Of a stretch of DNA of 64,000 nucleotides, positions 11,572 through 23,170 are shown piece by piece. The notes under the pieces were generated by a model. That model did no database searches. It was not told the origin of the DNA and saw only the letters and a program-made list of their open reading frames with translations. Source of the DNA: Plotosus lineatus (Eukaryota; Chordata; Actinopteri; Siluriformes; Plotosidae); assembly GCA_024760905.1 (NCBI GenBank), contig CM045733.1:23381001-23445000 (forward strand). The letters run 5' to 3'. Numbering within the stretch: position 1 is the stretch's first letter; the number at the start of each line of letters is the position of its first letter. Made by a program: the position numbers and the translations under genes.

Positions 11572-11985
11572 TTATTCATTCATTACTTTTCTGAACCGCT
11601 TAATCCTAATTATGGTTGCAGGAAGGCTGGCACCCATCTCAGCCGCCTCTGGTCGAGGGCAGAGTACACCCTGGAAAGCTCGGCAGGCTATCACAGGGCA
11701 GAAACGCACTGATGGTTATGCAGCTACGTTGACGAAAGTCAGCAATGGTTCTTTTACGTCAGGGATGCTCAATCCTGCTCCTGGAGATCTACCTTCCAGA
11801 AGGCATTCACTCCAACCCTAATCATGCCACCTAACCATCCAATCATCTAATCAAGACCTGACTGGAGCTTACATGTTGCATGGGCCATATTAGGGTTGGA
11901 GATAAAGTCATCTGGAAGGTAGATCTCCACCGATTGAGCACCCCGGTTTTACATGAACCTCACACCATAGACAGCGAGAGACATG
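11572..11985 (-). mobile_element. SINE1 split by a hAT MITE
   Basis: The L2 tail and body run from 11,572 to 11,759. The body resumes at 11,947 (TTTTACATGAACCTCACACC) to about 11,985. The head is missing. Confidence 0.85.
11760..11946. mobile_element. Short hAT MITE in SINE1
   Basis: A 187-bp element with inverted ends CAGGGATGCTCAATCCTG and GATTGAGCACCCCGG, inner arms repeating GGAGATCTACCTTCC. The duplication is TTTTACGT / TTTTACAT (11,752-11,759 and 11,947-11,954), 8 bp with one mismatch. It has no coding capacity. Its ends resemble a common fish hAT MITE family. Confidence 0.9.
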
Positions 11986-12592
11986 GGGGCAACGAACATC
12001 TATGACGAACCAAATAATGTTTAAAAAAGAATCATGCCTTCCAACTATGTGAATGGTGATCCACACCGCTTCACTCATTATGGAAAGTTGTAGCCAATCT
12101 ATTACCTTTAAGAAGCAAAGTAAATTAACCAGATTATCAAATCTGCATGGCTTTGGACTGTAGGTGGAAACCCATGCAGCCATGGGGAGAAGATGCAAAC
12201 TTCTTATAGGAAGGCCACAGGTTTGAAAGGTTTTCCTGCTAAAAAAAACCAATGGTGCTAACCTCTGCTTCCATAATCCTCAGCCCTCTCCCTTCTCTTT
12301 CGGTGTTCTCGTACTTTCTATCACTCAGTGTGTTTCTTCTGTGTATTTTTTCACAGCAGTATGTGAGGCTCTTGCACTTGTGAGTGATTGATGGCATACC
12401 TGAAATCTTTGAATCGCTTCATGGACCACTCAAGTCGGACCTGTAGAATGCCAATCAAACAGTACAGGATAACAGCCTCCCTTACGCATTTCAAATACTT
12501 TAATGCACTGGTGAATAATGTCCTTTGGGATTTCATCAACTATTGTGCCTTCATCTACACGGATGTCATTGTCATTTTTCCTTGCAATTCCC

Positions 12593-12596
<4 letters not shown>
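11986..12596. other. Unique DNA
   Basis: No feature recognised before the CA microsatellite. Confidence 0.5.

Positions 12597-12675
<79 letters not shown>
12597..12675. repeat. (CA)n microsatellite
   Basis: About 39 uninterrupted CA units. It produces false frames of alternating His/Thr or Val/Cys on both strands. Confidence 0.95.
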
Positions 12676-12677
<2 letters not shown>

Positions 12678-12949
12678 TTCCAAAAAAACAATGTGGTCAT
12701 CAGATGTTCATTTTATGTTTCCTTGATCAGTTTAATCAGTCACATTCACTAAAGATGGAAAAGTCAATAAAGATCCTGTCAAAGCAGTAGTAGAATGGTC
12801 CAAGCCCACTTCCATTAATCTGGACCTCTTAATAGTGAGGCTCCCTTGAAGTAGTTCAAGAACTGATTAACCTCAACATCCTTTTCTAATAGAATCCAAC
12901 CTTTCCAGCAATGCATCGCCATTCATTCTTTTATTTTCATTCATTTTCT

Positions 12950-13188
12950 GTAACCACTTAATCCTAATTAGGGTCCTGGGGAGGCTGGTGATCATCCCAC
13001 CTGACTCTGGATGAGGGCAGAGTACACCCTGGATGGCTCGCCAGGCCATCACAGGGCGGAAACACACTGACGGTTATGCAGCTACTCATGTCGAAAGTCA
13101 GCAATGGTTCTTTTACAGCCTCACGCCATAGACAGTGAGAGACATGGCCAGCCTTTCATAACCCAGTTAGCTGCACTGGGAGGCATCG
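12950..13188 (-). mobile_element. SINE1, L2-type tail, head missing
   Basis: The reverse complement shows the body (CAAAGTCAGCAATGG in plus orientation) and the L2 tail. It ends at the TTAGCTGCACTGGGAGGC region, so the tRNA-like head is absent. Confidence 0.85.
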
Positions 13189-13228
13189 TTATTCAACTCA
13201 CAATTTATTTTATTTGGCCAAACAACTG

Positions 13229-13404
13229 GGCAGGACGGTGGCACACTCGTGTCATAGCAAAAAGGCCTGGATTCGATTTCCGGGCTCATGCTTTTCTGTG
13301 TGCAGCTTGCATGTCATCCCCATGCTTGTGTGGGTTTCCTCTAGGTAATCCAGTTTCCTTCTCAAGGCATGCCCAGTATTGTGACTGGTTGTTCCAAATA
13401 ACCC

Positions 13405-13469
<65 letters not shown>

Positions 13470-13600
13470 GGTCCAGTGATGAGCTTGAGAGCTGTCCAGG
13501 GTGTTCTCTGCTTTCAGCCAGAGTCGGTTGAGATGGGGATCAGTCTCCCTGTGATTGTAGTAGGATTAAACAGCTTAGAAAATGAACGAATAAATAAGAC
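13229..13600 (+). mobile_element. SINE3 with internal (GT)n
   Basis: The head is GGACGGTGGCACACTCGTG, followed by TGCATGTCATCCCCATGC and an L2 tail ending AATGAACGAATAAATAA. GT units at 13,411-13,468 sit where SINE3 normally has GTGTGAGTGTG. Confidence 0.8.
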
Positions 13601-13686
13601 CACACAAACGTTTAAATAATGATTGTTGATGGTGAGATTTATACTTTTACTGGAAATGCACAACAATGTCATTTGTTTCCCCTACA

Positions 13687-14907
13687 GGAGCAGTGGTGGC
13701 CTGGTGGTAAAGGGCACTGGATCGCTGATCCTAAGGTTGGGGGTTCGAGTCCCACTCTCCACAAGGCTGTCACTGTCCCCCCCAGTGCAGCTAACTGGGT
13801 TATCAAAGGCCGGCCATGTCTCTCTCTGTCTATGGTGAGAGGTTCATGTAAAAGAACCATTGCTGACTTTCGTAAAGAGTAGCTGCAAATCCGTCAGCGT
13901 GTTTAAGTCCCTTGATAAAAGATTGTGTCAGGAAGGGCTTCTTCTTTTACTTTCGGCTGCTCCCTTCAGGGGTCGCCACAGCAAATCATCTGCCTCCATC
14001 TCACCCTGTCCTCTGCATCTTCTTTTCTGACTCCAACGACCTTCATGTCTTCCTTTACCACATCCATAAATCTCTTCTTTGGTCTTCCTCGAGGCCTTCT
14101 GCCTGGTAGTTCCAACCTCAGCATCCTACTGCCAATATACTCACTATCCCTCCTCTGTACATGTCCAAACCATCTCAATCTAGCCTCTCTGACTTTGTCT
14201 CCAAAACATCTTACATGTGCTGTCCCTCTGATATACTCATTTCTGATCCTATCCATCCTCGTTATTCCCAGAGAGAACCTCAACATTTTCATCTCCGCTA
14301 CCTCCAGCTCTGCCTCCTGCCTTTTCTTCAGCGCCACTGTTTCTAATCCATACAACATCGCTGGCCTCACCACCGTCTTGTACACTTTTCCCTTCATTCT
14401 TGCTGACACTCTCCTATCGCACATCACACCAGACACTTTTCTCCAACCATTCCAACCTGCCTGCACACGCTTCTTCACCTCTTTTCCACACTCTCCATTG
14501 CTCTGGATTGTTGAGCCTAAGTACTTAAAATCCTCCACCTTCATTATCTCTGCTCCCTGTAACATCACCGTTCCTCCTGGGTCCTTCTCGTTCACACACA
14601 TGTATTCTGATTTTCTGAGGCTAACCTTCATTCCTCTCCTTTCCAGGGCATACCTCCACCTCTCTAGATTTTCCTCCACTTGTTCTCTGCTCTCACTACA
14701 GATCACAATGTCATCTGCAAACAAATGCTGACCTCTGCCCTTAGTCTTGCTTCCACTATTCTTTCCCATAACTTCATCGTATGGCTCATCAACTTTGTGT
14801 CAGGAAGGGCATCCGACGTAAAAACCTATTCCAAATCAAACATGTGAATCAGATGATTCGCTGTGGCGACCCCTGATAAAGGGAAAAGCCGAAAGGAAAA
14901 TAGAAAA
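13687..14907 (+). mobile_element. SINE1 with RTE-type tail, split by an RTE copy
   Basis: Full head and body (13,687-13,922). The RTE-type tail begins GTGTCAGGAAGGGC and resumes at 14,811 (ATCCGACGTAAAAACC), ending with GACCCCTGATAAAGGG and an A-rich end. GTCATTTGTTTCCCCTRCA flanks it at 13,668-13,686 and 14,908-14,926, a 19-bp duplication with one mismatch. This proves head, body and RTE tail moved together. Confidence 0.92.
13939..14794 (-). pseudogene. RTE LINE insertion, 5'-truncated and internally deleted
   Basis: The minus strand holds RT from FADDIVICSESREQVEENLER to the C-terminal RWRQMICCGDP and the (AAG)n tail at the left. The 16-bp TTGTGTCAGGAAGGGC is duplicated at 13,923-13,938 and 14,795-14,810. 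Near 14,725 the sequence jumps from CAGCATTTG to TTTGCAGATGAC, skipping roughly 400 bases of RT and shifting the frame. The 267-residue frame reads through this junction with about 16 out-of-frame residues at its start. The 268-residue plus-strand frame is its antisense. Confidence 0.9.
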
Positions 14908-14926
14908 GTCATTTGTTTCCCCTGCA

Positions 14927-15500
14927 ATGCCATGTGTTTTTAAATACAGTACAGTTAACATGTTACATTTGGGTTCTTTGTTGTTGTTGTTGTTGTTGTT
15001 TTGGGGTTTTTTTTTAGAAATTGCATGCTTGCATAGTTTAAACTTGACGGTCACTCTGTACAGACAGTTTAACTTGAACTTGGACACAGAGTTTACCACA
15101 GAAGTGAAAGGAAGTGATATACAGACTCATATCTATGATTGTTTTTATTGAATATTCTACCGAAATCAGATTTACGCGGTGAGCGCTGGACTAAAGTTCA
15201 TGTTGGATGCTGAGACAAAGAAATAAACAGCAAATAGATTTGGGCTAAAGTGCACATCAGTGTAATCATTTATCATGGCCAGTGTTTATTCGTTTACTGG
15301 TTATTGCCTCAGGTCTCACACCTCTGGTGCCTCCATATTCTAAAATAATTGGGAGAGTCTATTAATCTTCTTTGCCTGATATGCACATTCCCTTATCTTC
15401 GAGCTGTACCTTCTTATCAGAGAAGCAGAATTAAAGGAGTACAATGTTGTTTTCACTATTTTTCTGATATGTATTATTTATGTAAATAAAATTATAAAAA
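14927..15500. other. Unique DNA with a short (TTG)n
   Basis: A short TTG repeat lies at about 14,983-15,000. Nothing else was recognised. Confidence 0.5.
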
Positions 15501-15501
15501 G

Positions 15502-15880
15502 GCAGTGGTGGCCTAGTGGTATTGGGCGATGGATTGCTGATCCTAAGGTTGGGGGTTTGAGTCCCACTATCCACAAGGAACTGAACAATCCTCACTGTCG
15601 GCGGTTGTCACTGCCCCTCCCCCACCCACCCCACCCCCCAAGTGCAGCTAACTGGGTTATCAAAGGCCGGCCATGTCTCTCACTGTCTATGGTGTGAGGC
15701 TCATGTAAAAGAACCATTGCTGACTTTCAACAAGATTATCTGCAAAGCCCTCAGCGTGTTTACGCCCTGTGATGACCTGGCGAGCTGTCCAGGGTGTACT
15801 CTGCCTGCGCCCAAAATTGGCTGGGATGGGAGCCAGCCTCTCCACTACCCTAATTAGGATTAAGCGGTTACAGAAAATGA
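15502..15880 (+). mobile_element. SINE1, L2-type tail
   Basis: Complete head, with an extra C-rich insertion between head and body (15,610-15,640), then body and L2 tail. AAATTAT occurs on both sides. Confidence 0.88.
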
Positions 15881-15914
15881 AGTGAAATTATTTTAAAGGA
15901 CACAATTTTATAAC

Positions 15915-16250
15915 GGAGTCCAGTGGTAAGGTGCTGCATTACGGATCCCAAGGTCGCGGCTTCAAGCCCCACTATCAACGGTTTGTCACTATCGTCCCCC
16001 CCAGTGCAGCTCACTGGGTTATCAAAGGCCGGCCATGTCTCTCAATGTCTGTGGAGAGAGGTATGGAACAGAACCATTGCCGACCATCATCAAGAGTAGC
16101 TGCATAGCCGTCAGTGTGTTTCTGCCCTACGATAGCCTGGCCAGCTGCTCAGGGTGTTCTCTACTCTAACCCAGACTAGGCTGAGAATGGCACCAGCCAG
16201 CCCGTGATGCTAATTAGGATTAAGTGGTTCAGAAAATAAATGAATGAACT
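15915..16250 (+). mobile_element. SINE1, L2-type tail
   Basis: Diverged copy with head CAGTGGTAAGGTGCTGC and full tail ending AATAAATGAATGAA. It lies about 35 bp after the previous copy, same orientation. Confidence 0.85.
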
Positions 16251-16809
16251 TTTTTTTCTCCAATTACCTTTAAAATCAATGTCAAATCCTTTATTTGTTA
16301 TTTTAAGCCTTAATTCATTAACAGCGGGGAAAAAAACGCAGACATTTTAATATAACGAATCTTATTACGTTTGTTTAATTAACCTCAGATCGTGAGAATA
16401 GTCATTGAGTTTTTAAGAAATCTGGTACACCCTTAATAGAAAAACAACAAATACAAAGAAACAAACAGTAGAATAAAATCTGGGGTGCTTTGACGTCTGT
16501 ATGTGCAACTGTCATTCTCAGACTCATGCACTCTTCCACAAGTGCTTCCACGTGTTTTTTTTTTCTTCTATCTGTCAAAGTTAATTAGTTCATTAGCAAT
16601 GTTTCCTCAATCATATTTGCGTGTCTCGTTTCCTCATTTAATCCTTTGTGCACCTGCATATTTTATCTCCTGGAATTTTATTTGTTAAATGTTGACACAT
16701 TATTTTTTTCCTCAGTGCATACAGTTAGTTTCATACAGTTGAAATAGGAACCATTTACACTGATAAGTGCCTGTATTCAGTCTTCGCAAATCCCTGCACC
16801 CACCTCACA
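16251..16809. other. Unique DNA
   Basis: AT-rich, nothing recognised. Confidence 0.5.
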
Positions 16810-16880
16810 GTCTTCGTCTTTTCCTTTCGGCTGTTCCCTTTCAAGGGTCGCCACAGCGAATCATCTGCCTCCATCTTCAT
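16810..16880 (-). mobile_element. RTE 3'-end fragment
   Basis: TTTCGGCTGTTCCCTTTCAA, GGTCGCCACAGCGAATC and TCTTCATGGAAGTCA. A near-identical short fragment, with the same CATGGAAGTCA border, is at 26,490. This suggests a small derived family rather than two random truncations. Confidence 0.7.
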
Positions 16881-16928
16881 GGAAGTCATATTAAATGATT
16901 TTCATATTTAATTTGGCATTCACATGTA

Positions 16929-17258
16929 GGGCAGTGGTGGCCTAGAGGTATAGGGTGCTGGATCACTGATCCCAAGGTTGGGGGTTCGAGTTCCACTCTC
17001 CACAAGGTTGTCACTACTGTCCCCCAGTGCAGCTAACTGGGTTATCAAAGACAGGCCATGTCTGTGCTATCAACGGCCAGCAAAGTCTTTCATGCTGTCG
17101 CTGAAAAAGAGTCAATGTGTTCCTTCCCAGCAATGGCCTGGAAAGCTGTTTGGTGTGTACCCTGCCCTCACCCAGAGTCGGCTGGAATGGGTGTCGGCCT
17201 CCTCATGACCCTAATTAAGATTAAGTAGCTGAGCCAATGAATAACTGAATAACTGAAC
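16929..17258 (+). mobile_element. SINE1, L2-type tail
   Basis: Full head (GGGCAGTGGTGGCCTAGAGG), shortened body and L2 tail ending ACTGAATAACTGAA. Confidence 0.85.
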
Positions 17259-17401
17259 ATCTTTCAATAGCAACCTAAATAAATATAGGAAAGAAAGTTC
17301 TACTGGCAGCACTTATTAGATGTAGATGTCACATGACTGTATAATTCTTGTTTGGAATGCTTATTTCAATAAAATTTGGAAGTGGAATGAATATGATGTA
17401 T

Positions 17402-18245
17402 CTTCTTGTTTGACTTTCAGCTGCTCCCATTTGGGGTCACCACAGCAGATCATCATTCTCCATCTCACTCTGTCCTCTGCATCCCAATCATCTACATGTC
17501 CTCCCTTACCACATCCATAAATCTCCTTTTTGAATTTCCTCTTCTTTTCCTAGCAGGCAGTTCCATCCTTAACGTTTTTCTCCTTCAATTCTTTGCAAAT
17601 TGCAGTTTAAAAAAACAAACTAACAATTGCAGCAAATTTATTTCTTCCACTTCCACCTTCATTCCTTTTGTCACTGCTACCATTTCCAAAACATAGTATT
17701 TAAATTAATTTACCTTCACCACCTCCTCATTCATGCACATGTTCGCTGCCTTACTCCTGTCTTTCATTCCTCTTCTCGCCAATGCGTATTTCGACCTCTT
17801 CAGATTTATCTCTATCTGTCCCTCCTCCTGATCCTCTTTACAACTCACAATGTCATTTGCAAATATAATAGTCTACGGGGTATCTTTCCTGCTCTTGTTG
17901 GTCAACCGATCCATGACAACACTAAACAAGAAAGGGCTTAGTGCTGATCCTTGAAGCAATCCAACCTCTACCATAAACCAATCCATCATTCCTACCCCAC
18001 ACCTCCCTGCTGTAACGCTGTCCTCATGCATATTCTGTACCAACCTCACATACTTCACTGCCACTCCTAACTTCCTCATACAGTTCCTCAACTACTGTCT
18101 TGGCATCCTGTTATAAGCTTCTTCTAAGTTCACAAAGACTCAGGTGCAACTCCTTCTGACCTTCTCTGAACTTCTCCATCAACATTCTCAATCTGTATGT
18201 GTGGTGCTCTTCTGGATCCTATTTCTCTCTCCCATAACTTTATGG
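17402..18245 (-). pseudogene. Old diverged RTE LINE copy
   Basis: The 3' end lies at the left (CAGCTGCTCCCATTTGGGG). The minus strand then shows RT remnants including GLLQGSALSPFLFSVVMDRL near 17,910-17,970, with stops and gaps between. It is clearly more diverged from the 39-kb element than the 13.9- and 19.3-kb copies, so it is an older insertion or a sister subfamily. Confidence 0.8.
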
Positions 18246-19144
18246 TAAGGTATACTTTAAGTTAAATTACATATTAGTGCATGTATGCAAGTCTGTCTGT
18301 TATTATTGTATCTGGATGTATGATGACGAAATAGCCTCTATAGAAAGATTTGTACCTCAACATTATTCCACTGGTTTTTATTTTTGCTCTTCTCTTCCAT
18401 ACCTGTATGTTTTATTCTGCCTGTCATATCTAAAAATGTCTCAATAATTACCCTGTGTGTGTGATGCTACACAGCAACAGAGCGCACGCCTGTGTATTTT
18501 CAAGTCCATGTGAAAGCAGGACTTGCTGGTTTACTCTGACTTGTGTGTATGTGTTTTTTTTAACAAGCCAAGAAACATTTAAATTCAGAAAAATTATCTC
18601 TTCTGGAACACAATGGAGCTTGAAGAGGAAAGATGATATTCATCATGCTGATCATTCCCTGGTGGTGAAAACGGTGAAGAAATGTGGAAATCCAGGGTAA
18701 GTCATGCACAGGCTGATTTTCCTGCATGAATGTGTCACAGGACTGATGTTAGAGCCATAAGAGTAATGAGGTGATGCAGATGCCCAGGCTACCTCATCTA
18801 TCTTTATTTAGCTACATACTCAACTAACACTGAAGATGTCTTACACATGCCCAACAAAGTTCGTGCAAAATGTTTATTTGAGATCTTGAAATTCATGGTT
18901 TAGTAATCTCAACAGCAACACTGAAATTTAGCTCTTTTTCAGTACAGGAATGTGTTGCAAATGTTTTAAATCTCTGTGCCACTTTACCTGTAGCTGTACA
19001 CATTCATTTATGTACGTAGATAACGCTATAACAATTGTATTAAGCTGATCTAAGATCAATACAGAAAGCAACCTTTATAATACATCCAATCATGCTTATA
19101 CTACACAACTACTGCATATAAAGAGTTTGTTGACAAAAACAAAT
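18246..19144. other. Unique DNA
   Basis: Nothing recognised. Confidence 0.5.
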
Positions 19145-19146
19145 TA

Positions 19147-21024
19147 CAGGGATCCCTCGCTACTTCGCGCTTCAATTCATGCGGCTACAGTGCATCGCGT
19201 TTTTTTTTTTTGTTTTTTTTTTTAATATTCATCGAATTAAAAAAATAAGGAAATTAAGGAAGAATAGGGGGGAAAGTTAAGAAAAATGCCACAATGCCAC
19301 AAAACAAGGCTAATTATGCAAAAAAAAAAACTTCTTCATTTACTTTCGGCTGCTCCTTTCAGGGGTCACCACAGCAAATCATCCGCCTCCACCTCACCCT
19401 GTCCTCCGCATCTTCTTTTCTGACTCCAACGACCTTCATGTCTTCTTCCACCACATCCATAAATCTCTTCTTTGGTCTTCCTCGAGGCCTTCTGCCTGGT
19501 AGTTCCAACCTCAGCATCCTACTGCCAATATACTCACTATCCCTCCTCTGTACATGTCCAAACCATCTCAATATAGCCTCTCTGACTTTGTCTCCAAAAC
19601 ATCTTACAAGGGCTGTCCCTCTGATATACTCATTTCTGATCCTATCCATCCTCGTTACTCCCAGAGAGAACCTCAACATTTTCATCTCCGCTACCTCCAG
19701 CTCTGCCTCCTGCCTTTTCCTCAGCGCCACTGTTTCTAAGCCATACAACATCGCTGGCCTCACCACCGTCTTGTACACTTTTCCTTTCATTCTTGCTGAC
19801 ACTCTCCTATCGCACATCACACCGGACACTTTTCTCCAACCATTCCAGCCTGCCTGCACACGCTTCTTCACCTCTTTTCCACACTCTCCATTGCTCTGGA
19901 TTGTTGAGCCTAAGTACTTAAAATCCTCCACCTTCAAGTTATCTCTGCTCCCTGTAACATCACCGTTCCTCCTAGGTCCTTCTCATTCACACACATGTAT
20001 TCTGATTTTCTGAGGCTAACCTTCATTCCTCTCCTTTCCAGGGCATACCTCCACCTCTCTAGATTTTCCTCCACTTGTTCTCTGCTCTCACTACAGATCA
20101 CGATGTCATCTGCAAACATCATAGTCCATGGAGATTCTTGTCTCACCTCGTCTGTCAGCCTGTCCATCACCATAGCAAACAAGAAGGGCTCAGAGCTGAC
20201 CCTTGATGCAGTCCCACCTCCACCTTGAATTGCCGGTCACACCGACAGCACACCTCACCGCTGTCTTACATCTCTCATACATGTCCTGCACCACTCTAAC
20301 ATATTTCTCTGCCACTCCAGACTTCCTCATGCAATACCACAGTTCTTCTCTTGGCACCCTGTCATATGCTTTTTCCAGATCCACAAAGGCACAATGTAGC
20401 TCCCTCTGACCTTCTCTGTACTTCTCTATTAACATCCTCAAAGCAAACATTGCATCTGTGGTGTTCTTTCTTGGCATGAAACCAAACTGTTGTTCACAAA
20501 TGCTGACCTCTGCCCTTAGTCTAGCTTCCACTATTCTTTCCCATAACTTCATCGTATGGCTCATCAACTTTATCCCTCTGTAGTTGCTGCAACTCTGCAC
20601 GTCTCCCTTGTTCTTAAAAATGGGCACCAGCACACTTCTCCTCCACTCCTCCGGCATCTGCTCACTCTCTAGTACCTTGTTGCAAAAAAAAAACAACAAC
20701 AACAAAAAAAAAACCCTAAACAAACACAAAACAAAAAACAACCCAAAACCTCCCATCAAAACTACTTACATTGTTGGGAGGTAGCATCTGCGTGCGTGCG
20801 CACACTGTGTGTATTTATGTTTTATTTACATCTTATGCATTATTGTTTTAATGTTTAATTGTTATTTTAAGCATTTATAGCATTGAATATGTATTTAATG
20901 ATATTATATACACATATATATGGATGTATACGTCAGTCGGAAGGGAGGGAATCCTACTTCGCGGATTTCGATGGTCGCGTGGGCATCTCTGTCCCAATTA
21001 ACTGCAGAAAGTGAGGGATCCCTG
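19147..21024. mobile_element. Type C Tigger-like element with nested RTE
   Basis: Left end CAGGGATCCCTCGCTACTTC after TA; right end AAGTGAGGGATCCCTG before TA. Without the inserted RTE it is about 520 bp. Termini and TA flanks fit a pogo/Tigger-type MITE; no transposase frame is visible. Confidence 0.8.
19331..20687 (-). pseudogene. RTE LINE insertion, 5'-truncated, frameshifted
   Basis: The minus strand runs from an RT segment ([13 protein letters not shown], then [19 protein letters not shown]) through the [17 protein letters not shown] block and LTDEVRQESPWTMMFADD to the C-terminus (RRMICCGDP) and the (AAG)n end at the left. It is spread over three frames by small lesions near 19,935 and 20,190-20,230. 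It is truncated at its 5' end inside RT. Short A-rich sequence TGCAAAAAAAAAA at both borders is probably the target duplication. Confidence 0.9.
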
Positions 21025-21224
21025 TAGTGCCATTGTTTCAAGTAAGAGGAAAAACAACCTTTTGGGTAGCTTTATTTTAAAGTTGCTGAAAAAATGTTTT
21101 TGAAAGCTTCTGGGGGAAAAATTGAGCTTCTGCAATACTGTAAAAATAGTTTTTTTCTCATAATTAAAACATTTGGATTTGCAAACAAACTCTTTATATT
21201 ATGGATGTTTCTCTCTTCTTCTGT

Positions 21225-21228
<4 letters not shown>

Positions 21229-21292
<64 letters not shown>

Positions 21293-21297
21293 CACAG
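21229..21297. repeat. (CA)n microsatellite
   Basis: A CA run with one interruption near 21,277. Confidence 0.95.
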
Positions 21298-21333
21298 TGA
21301 AAGTGGTATTGGTATTTTTTGCTATATTTTTAT

Positions 21334-21449
21334 AGCTGCTGAGCACAAAGTAACCAGATATTTATGCTCTTTCTTGTGTTTATTTGCTGAAAAACAAGCA
21401 TACACAAAGAAAGCGCATGGATATCTGGTTACCTTGTGCTCAGCAGCTA
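21334..21449. repeat. 116-bp near-perfect hairpin
   Basis: TAGCTGCTGAGCACAAAGTA at the left pairs with TACCTTGTGCTCAGCAGCTA at the right. The arms are about 50 bp with few mismatches, around a short A-rich loop. TA at each end suggests a fold-back MITE. A hairpin RNA is the alternative, but no flanking evidence supports transcription. Confidence 0.8.
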
Positions 21450-21811
21450 CTTCCTGTGTATAATAAACCAGGGAGAAAAAAAAACACCTCTTTTCAGTGA
21501 TACATAGAATGAAATAGTGGCAATCACAATGCAGCCTAAACAGATTAGTATTCAGCTTTGAAGTGAAAATAAAGAAGCCTAGCACCTCACTATCAATCCC
21601 GCAGAGAAGTATTGACTTATAATATTTAATATCACAAAGCACTCTCCCATACTTGCTCAGTGTTGGTGAGCTGAAAGAGTGAATGTATGGCAGGGTACAT
21701 CAGTTGATGTAATCAATTAGAGTGATGATTCTTTCGGATTACAGTACTGTGTGTGATATGAGCTCTTTCCTGCTTTTCTAAATGTACAGATCAGAGAACA
21801 ACCTACAAATC
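21450..21811. other. Unique DNA
   Basis: Nothing recognised. Confidence 0.5.
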
Positions 21812-21921
21812 TAGGGTCGGTGGCACAGTGGTTAGGGTGCTGCACTCATGATCAGGAGGTTGTGTGTTTGAATCCCAGCTAGACCTGCACTGTGCTAAGA
21901 CTCTTGGGCAAGGTCTTAACC

Positions 21922-22664
21922 CAGTGGTTCTTAACCTTGTTGGTGGTACTGAACCCCACCAGTTTCGTATGCTTATTCACCGAACCATTCTTTATTGAAA
22001 AAAAAAATATGATTTTTTTTTTTTTTCAAATTCAAGACATAGGTTTATGTTTTTACTGGGGCATCAAAATAAACTGTGCATTAACATCACTGTGTTCAAA
22101 GAACAAAACCAATACAATGCATGAACTCCCCCAATCAAAACTACTTGCGTGTATATAATATCAATAAATACATATTCAATGCTATAAATGCTTATAATAA
22201 CAATTAAACATTCACAAATAATGCATAAGATGTAAATAAAACATAAATGCACACACATACAGATGCGCGTGTGCACACAGATGCGCACCTCATATGAAAA
22301 TGTAAATAGTTTTGATTGGGGGAGTCATGCAGATAAGACGCTGACTAGCATCACATTCCGTTATATACATGAATCCATGTTGTACATATTCTTCTGACCA
22401 CTTTCTTTTTTTGCTCAACATAGTATGGATTAAAACATTGAGAACGAAATCACACAACAGTCACAGTTCGACGACTAAGTGCACCAAATTTCCTGCAGCA
22501 CAGATTGGCCAAGCAATGTAGCGTGATCACCTGCAGCCAGCGATGGCCAAGCGGGGCGTGTCATCATGAATATGAGTCGGGTGTTTGTCTTTACCTCCGC
22601 CAAACCCCTGAGACTGACTCACCGAACCCCTAGGGTTTGATCGAACCCAGGTTAAGAACCACTG
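21922..22664. mobile_element. hAT non-autonomous element in SINE2
   Basis: Ends CAGTGGTTCTTAACCTTG and CCAGGTTAAGAACCACTG form a terminal inverted repeat. The perfect 8-bp TCTTAACC is duplicated at 21,914-21,921 and 22,665-22,672, exactly interrupting the SINE2. It is 743 bp with no transposase frame. Confidence 0.95.
22118..22331. repeat. Inverted repeat nested in the hAT
   Basis: Arms containing CTCCCCCAATCAAAACTA (22,118-22,143) and its complement (22,307-22,331) enclose sequence shared with the interior of type C elements (ATAATATCAATAAATACATA). It could be a separate small MITE or a rearranged type C core. Confidence 0.7.
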
Positions 22665-22862
22665 TCTTAACCACAAGTGTGCCTCTGTTCACCCAGCAGT
22701 ATAAATGGGTACCAGTAGAATATACTGGGATGGTAACCTCTGATGGACTAGCGTGCCATCCAGGAGGAGTTGAACTCCTAGTCGCTTCACACTATAGAAA
22801 CCGGGAATAAGCACCGCCCTGATGAGCCACTAGGCTTGGGGGTAAAAAGCCCAACAGACCCA

Positions 22863-23170
22863 TCCTATGTCTGGTCCCATCTTAGCTGACTCTGGGCGAG
22901 GGCAGTGTGCACCCTGGACAACTCAACAAGTCATCACAGAGCCAACACTCATGAACCCATTAGCACCCACACCTAGAGGAGATTTGGAACAGCAGCCAAT
23001 TAGCCTACTGTGGATGTTTTTGGACTGTGGGAGGAAACCGAAGTATCCAAAAGAAACCCACGGAAGCACAAGGAGAACATGCAAACTCCACAGAGAAACA
23101 CCCGAGCTTGGAATCGAACCCAGGACCGTTTTGCTCTGAGGCAGCCATGCTAACCACTACCCCACTGTGG
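22863..23170 (-). mobile_element. SINE3, L2-type tail
   Basis: Reverse orientation: tail at the left (GACTCTGGGCGAGGGCAGTG), then TTTTTGGACTGTGGGAGG, AACATGCAAACTCCACA and a head ending near GCTAACCACTACCCCACTG. Confidence 0.85.

Larger units (their letters stand above)
21812..22862 (+). mobile_element. SINE2 split by a hAT element
   Basis: Head and proximal body at 21,812-21,921. The rest of the body and tail at 22,665-22,862, ending AAAAAGCCCAACAGACCC. Confidence 0.9.

Noticed and set aside
13925..14731. 268-residue plus-strand frame
   Set aside because: It is the antisense of an RTE copy whose minus strand shows reverse transcriptase motifs. Similar antisense frames at 19,294-20,013, 39,902-40,537 and 41,272-41,679 were dropped for the same reason.
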